DNA from: Candidatus Parcubacteria bacterium
GTDB lineage: Bacteria; Patescibacteriota; Minisyncoccia; Phycocordibacterales; UBA1006
DNA: 14,933 nucleotides
Reading direction: 5' to 3'
Assembly (NCBI GenBank): GCA_027031875.1
Contig: JALVPH010000023.1
Location: 2,215 to 17,147 of the forward strand
Both the position numbers and the translations under genes were made by a program. Below are positions 12,461 to 14,933 of this stretch, one piece after another. The notes under the pieces are model-generated. The model did not search any database and had not been told where the DNA came from. It saw only the letters and a program-made list of their open reading frames with translations. How positions within the stretch are numbered: the stretch's first letter is position 1; the number at the start of each line of letters is the position of its first letter.

Positions 12461-13347
12461 GAGCAGAAGAGAGGTTTATTATTGCAGTAGTCTGCATTGC
12501 ATTGATAATCAGTGCTACTAACTACACAAAAATACAAAGACAAAGCATTTTTCCTATGAACAAAAAAGTAACAATCACAGCACATCGCGGAGCTGCGGGA
12601 CTCGCGCCGGAAAACACCCTCTCTGCAATTCGCGAAAGAATGAAATATGCTGATAGGATCGAGGTGGATGTCCATCAGAGCAAGGATGGAAAAGTTATCG
12701 TCATGCATGATTCATCTGTTGAGAGAACAACAAATGGTAAGGGAAAAATAAAGAACCTTGATTGGAATTACCTATCAACACTCGATGCAGGTTCATGGTT
12801 TTCTCCAGAATACAAGGGAGAGCATATCCCCCTCCTCGAAGAGGTGATTGACCTCGTGTGTCCAAAGAAGGTGCTCCTCATTGAGGTAAAAGAGGGTGAG
12901 TATCCGGGTATTGAGAATAAAATTGCTCATATGATAGAGGAAAAAGGGGTAATAGATAGCGTCATTATTCAATCGTTTAGCACAAATATTCTTGAAACGT
13001 TCCACGAGATACACCCAGAAATAAGACTCCATAAACTTTTTGCAAAACAAATCTACCTATTTGGATTTCCTATTACCTTTGTTCAAGCACCATCACTCTT
13101 CCACACCGCAACACTCTTCTACCTTAAAAAGTATCCCTACATTCAAGAGTTCAGTATTTTTCATCGATTCTTCTCAAAGCGTTTCATTGAAAAACTTGAT
13201 ACGCAAACAGGAGGAAAACATATCAATGTGTGGGTTGAAAATAATCCGCAACGAGCACGGAAACTCATTCAATTGGGAGTTGATGGAATTATCACCGACT
13301 ACCCAAATCGTTTTACTTCCCTCAAAGAAAAAACCTCTCCGCGATGA
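12457..13347 (+). CDS. Membrane-anchored glycerophosphodiester phosphodiesterase
   Basis: Hydrolyses glycerophosphodiesters to glycerol-3-phosphate and an alcohol, probably on lipid-derived substrates. The 296-residue protein starts with a hydrophobic segment (about 7-22) that likely anchors it outside the membrane. The GDPD barrel (about 38-290) follows: HRGAAGLAPENT (43-54), metal-binding Glu69 and Asp71 in RIEVDVH, HD (84-85), IEVK (142-145), and the terminal WVENN and DGIITDYP blocks. All expected catalytic and metal residues are visible. The ATG at 12457 is preferred to the internal one at 12556 because it supplies the membrane segment and overlaps the previous stop (ATGA). The gene is last in its two-gene unit; a terminator overlaps its stop codon. 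It could scavenge phospholipid head groups, which would suit a host-dependent CPR bacterium (inference). Confidence 0.95.
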   Translation: MRAEERFIIAVVCIALIISATNYTKIQRQSIFPMNKKVTITAHRGAAGLAPENTLSAIRERMKYADRIEVDVHQSKDGKVIVMHDSSVERTTNGKGKIKNLDWNYLSTLDAGSWFSPEYKGEHIPLLEEVIDLVCPKKVLLIEVKEGEYPGIENKIAHMIEEKGVIDSVIIQSFSTNILETFHEIHPEIRLHKLFAKQIYLFGFPITFVQAPSLFHTATLFYLKKYPYIQEFSIFHRFFSKRFIEKLDTQTGGKHINVWVENNPQRARKLIQLGVDGIITDYPNRFTSLKEKTSPR

Positions 13348-13358
13348 AGAGGTTTTTT
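13328..13358. terminator. Bidirectional terminator between GDPD and tRNA-Arg
   Basis: AAAAAACCTCT (13328-13338) pairs with AGAGGTTTTTT (13348-13358) around a 9-nt loop that includes the GDPD stop codon. T-runs on both strands let it end the plus-strand GDPD unit and the minus-strand tRNA transcript. Confidence 0.9.
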
Positions 13359-13362
13359 GTGT

Positions 13363-13433
13363 GCTCCCACCAGGAATCGAACCTGGATTACAGGTACCGC
13401 AAACCTGCGTTCTATCCATTAAACTATGGGAGC
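13363..13433 (-). tRNA. tRNA-Arg, anticodon GCG
   Basis: A 71-nt cloverleaf with a 7-bp acceptor stem (GCTCCCA/TGGGAGC), D stem GTTT/GAAC with a GG-containing loop, anticodon stem CAGGT/ACCTG with loop TTGCGGT (anticodon GCG, G37), a 4-nt variable loop, and T arm CCAGG/CCTGG with loop TTCGATT. CCA is not encoded. GCG reads CGC and CGU. Most bacteria use ACG, converted to ICG by TadA, for this box, so G34 is unusual. It lies just downstream of rpsT and may be co-transcribed with it or start inside rpsT. Confidence 0.95.
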
Positions 13434-13436
13434 AGG

Positions 13437-13466
13437 AGAAAAGAAGGAGACCTCTCCTTCTTTTCT
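13437..13466 (-). terminator. Hairpin between rpsT and tRNA-Arg
   Basis: Arms 13437-13449 and 13454-13466 form a 13-bp A/G:C/T stem beginning at the rpsT stop codon, with TTCTTTTCT at the 3' arm of the minus transcript. It ends 3 nt before the tRNA 5' end. It could be a terminator or a processing element in a joint transcript. Confidence 0.6.
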
Positions 13467-13743
13467 ATTCTTTCGCCGAGAGGCTTGCTTCTTTTACGAT
13501 ACGAGAAATCTGAGATTTCTTTCGCGCCGCGGTATTCTTCTTAATCACTCCCCGCTTTGCAGCTTTATCGATTGCCTTATACGCTTGTGGGAGAAGCTCT
13601 TTTGCAGAAGCAACGTCGTGATTGTGAATAAGGTTTTTAATGCTTTTGATTAAACGCTTCATTGCTCTCCTTCGTCGGTCATTGAAAACTCTTCTGCGGA
13701 GTGATTGTCGTACTGATTTCTTTTGTGCTTTGATAAGTGGCAT
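13465..13743 (-). CDS. rpsT: Small ribosomal subunit protein S20 (bS20)
   Basis: A primary 16S-binding protein of the 30S subunit. The 92-residue, strongly basic sequence has the family layout: an N-terminal KAQKKSVRQSLRRRVFNDRRRRAMKR segment that lies along 16S helices (in pieces IKAQKKSVRQ, then RRRRAMKR), a middle helix (LIKSIKNLIHNHDVASAKEL) and the conserved YKAIDKAAKRGVIKKNTAARKKSQISR end (as AIDKAAKRGVIKKNTAARKK). Length is normal. The promoter is clear and, unlike most genes here, leaves a leader of about 22-25 nt (ATTGAGAAAGAAACAAT before the ATG) that contains no good Shine-Dalgarno sequence. S20 leaders are autoregulated in E. coli; this one is too short to judge. Confidence 0.96.
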   Translation of the reverse strand: MPLIKAQKKSVRQSLRRRVFNDRRRRAMKRLIKSIKNLIHNHDVASAKELLPQAYKAIDKAAKRGVIKKNTAARKKSQISRIVKEASLSAKE

Positions 13744-13772
13744 ATTGTTTCTTTCTCAATTATGTGCTTCGC

Positions 13773-13800
13773 ATCATATCAAAATGCGATAATTCTGCAA
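13773..13800 (-). promoter_or_regulatory. rpsT promoter
   Basis: On the minus strand, -35 TTGCAG (13800-13795), a 16-bp spacer and -10 TATGAT (13778-13773). The -10 ends 29 nt before the ATG, giving a short true leader and making rpsT an exception to the start-proximal pattern in this window. Confidence 0.75.
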
Positions 13801-13811
13801 GAGGAAGGGTG

Positions 13812-13845
13812 GGGGCGGGCGCGACATAGGTGTCGCGCCCGCCCC
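13812..13845. terminator. Very GC-rich hairpin after the bPH gene
   Basis: A perfect 15-bp stem (13812-13826/13831-13845) with loop TAGG, 12 nt downstream of the stop codon of the minus-strand gene at 13858. There is no T-run on either strand. It shares the GGCGGGC outer arm with the hairpins at 981-1016 and 2283-2318. It may be a terminator of a different type or an mRNA 3'-end stabiliser. Confidence 0.55.
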
Positions 13846-13857
13846 ATCCAATCCAAA

Positions 13858-14280
13858 TCACCTCGCGCTTTCCTTCACCCGTTCTTCAATAACTTCTCGC
13901 ACTTTCTCTGGGTAGTACACCTCGTTCAATATGAGCTCCTGTGAATGAGTCCCCGCGGTATCAATGAGTATCGTCTCAATACGGAGCGGACGATCTACGA
14001 TATCCTGTTCAATGCGAATGTTCTGTATCTGATGATAAGGAACACTCACCTCATTCCACGAGAGAAAGCGAAAAGCAACACGAAGGTGGGTATCATCGAG
14101 AATGTAGTGATGTGCGCGGCGAAGCGCTTCCGTAAAGAGCAAAGCAATGATACCAACAGCAACAACTACAACTGAACGGAGCCAAAAAACTCCGAGGAGA
14201 ATAATGAGAACGGAGAGAAGGTAGTAGTCCCCATACGCAACTGGACTTGGGTGAAGCACAATTTTCTTACTGCTCTTCAT
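13858..14280 (-). CDS. Bacterial PH-domain (YdbS/DUF304-like) membrane protein
   Basis: The 140-residue protein has two closely spaced transmembrane helices (about 17-34 and 36-51). A bacterial PH domain follows, with HHYILDDTHLRVAFRFLSWNEVSVPYHQIQNIRIEQ, here noted as YILDDTHLRV then VPYHQIQNIRIEQ, and a terminal helix (EKVREVIEERVKES). The 'VPY..IQ.I...Q....R' pattern is characteristic of bPH/YdbS-like proteins. The biochemical role is not established. I chose ATG 14280 rather than an in-frame TTG at 14316 because TATCGT ends 7 nt before it, with TTGTAT 17 bp further upstream. It is the only gene here with CTCCT just before the ATG, which could pair with AGGAG in the altered 16S tail; one case proves nothing. 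It lies 51 nt after the PAP2 gene but seems to have its own promoter. Confidence 0.85.
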   Translation of the reverse strand: MKSSKKIVLHPSPVAYGDYYLLSVLIILLGVFWLRSVVVVAVGIIALLFTEALRRAHHYILDDTHLRVAFRFLSWNEVSVPYHQIQNIRIEQDIVDRPLRIETILIDTAGTHSQELILNEVYYPEKVREVIEERVKESAR

Positions 14281-14331
14281 AGGAGAAACGATACAGGAAT
14301 TTATGCGAAAATACAACGTGTATGCACACTG

Positions 14332-14898
14332 CTATAAGAAGTATCGCTTCATACCGCGATACACTATAACTGAAACACTCGCTCCGATGAGCCACCCGGC
14401 AATAACATCAACAGGAAAGTGAACTCCTGCAACAACACGGCCAAGCGATATGAGAATTGCAAACAGGATGAAAAGTATTCCTATTTTTCTATGATAGAGG
14501 AATACCATTATCGCGAGAGCCATAAAGAGCGTTGCATGTCCCGAAGGAAAAGAATCGTATCCTCCGTGAAGGAAGAGAGGGTGAATATCAGGATAGCGGA
14601 GAAACGGACGAGGACTCTTTACACTTATTTTAAGTATATAGGAGATTCCCCAAGCAACGACAATAGAGAAGAATATCGCAAGCCCTTCGTATAGCACTTT
14701 TTGTATGCGTGTAATGAAGTTGTGTGATTCATACGCACGCCAAAGAAGGTAGAAGAAGGAGATTGTAGCGAGAAGGAGAACCGGATACACCATCGTATCG
14801 GCGATAAAGATGATTGTGGTATGAAAATGGGGATTTTGACCGAGTTGAAAGAGAGAAAAGAAAAGATTTTGGTGAGATTGGATAAGGGATTGAATCAT
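14332..14898 (-). CDS. PAP2-family membrane phosphatase
   Basis: Dephosphorylates lipid phosphates such as undecaprenyl diphosphate or phosphatidate at the membrane. The 188-residue polytopic protein has about five or six hydrophobic helices (for example 27-53, 70-90, 121-135, 139-152 and 164-180). It carries the three PAP2 signature motifs: K-x6-RP (Lys90, Arg97-Pro98), PSGH (118-121) and the variant SLGR...H...D (Arg154, His160, Asp164). The catalytic set is complete. Size and layout resemble BcrC/YbjG-type undecaprenyl-diphosphate phosphatases, which recycle the cell-wall carrier lipid, but substrate cannot be read from sequence. The ATG at 14898 lies 6 nt after an extended -10 (TGCTATACT), another predicted leaderless start. 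The gene is complete within the window. Confidence 0.93.
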   Translation of the reverse strand: MIQSLIQSHQNLFFSLFQLGQNPHFHTTIIFIADTMVYPVLLLATISFFYLLWRAYESHNFITRIQKVLYEGLAIFFSIVVAWGISYILKISVKSPRPFLRYPDIHPLFLHGGYDSFPSGHATLFMALAIMVFLYHRKIGILFILFAILISLGRVVAGVHFPVDVIAGWLIGASVSVIVYRGMKRYFL

Positions 14899-14913
14899 AA
14901 GTAGAGTATAGCA
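14899..14913 (-). promoter_or_regulatory. Extended -10 promoter of the PAP2 gene
   Basis: On the minus strand TGCTATACT (14913-14905) ends 6 nt before the ATG at 14898. The -35 region is at the window edge and not convincing. Confidence 0.65.
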
Positions 14914-14933
14914 AAAGTGTGTAAGGGAGAGAG

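Overview
The window looks like a chromosomal segment from a member of the Candidate Phyla Radiation (Patescibacteria, most likely a Parcubacteria-type lineage). The 16S rRNA gene (minus strand, about 8280-9752) has CPR-style signature positions. The genes are compact and A/G-rich on their coding strands, and several proteins are reduced or unfamiliar, including a cysteine-free MutY. The phylum assignment is inference from the sequence alone; no search was run.

Layout. 1-1035 has no convincing protein gene. It holds a 28-bp AT palindrome, a candidate structured RNA (about 141-430), palindromic repeats, a 102-bp MITE-like element with 17-bp inverted ends, and a GC-rich hairpin. 1041-1838 (-) encodes a helical/winged-helix DNA-binding protein with copies of TGTCCTTTAT at both ends of the gene. 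1903-2280 is a second cluster of palindromic repeats, including an 82-bp partial copy of the first. 2331-4377 (-) carries pgk, then def overlapping a small hypothetical gene. 4461-6330 (+) carries a SIMPL-domain membrane protein and a charged hypothetical protein. A DEAD-box helicase lies at 6370-7830 (-). 7994-9876 is a self-contained 16S rRNA transcription unit with promoter, processing stalk and terminator but no linked 23S. 9988-13347 (+) holds a membrane PH-like protein, a MutY-like glycosylase, a hypothetical protein and a glycerophosphodiester phosphodiesterase. 13363-14898 (-) holds tRNA-Arg(GCG), rpsT, a bPH membrane protein and a PAP2 phosphatase.

Main observation. The 16S 3' end lacks the anti-Shine-Dalgarno core: after the conserved GGATCA comes ATTCAAGGAG instead of CCTCC. 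Independently, seven or eight genes have a -10 hexamer ending only 6-9 nt before the ATG, so their transcripts should begin at or within a few bases of the start codon. None has a well-placed GGAGG. Other starts are translationally coupled through ATGA overlaps. Together this suggests an organism that initiates translation largely without SD:anti-SD pairing. The sequence downstream of the altered 3' end still pairs with the 5' flank of the 16S in a long processing stalk, which argues against a misassembly.

How the genes relate. Most are housekeeping: glycolysis (pgk), N-terminal protein maturation (def), ribosome (16S, S20, tRNA-Arg), RNA remodelling (helicase), repair (mutY) and membrane or phospholipid metabolism (GDPD, PAP2, two membrane PH-like proteins). 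Apart from the two coupled pairs they appear to be short separate units, each with its own promoter and hairpin terminator.
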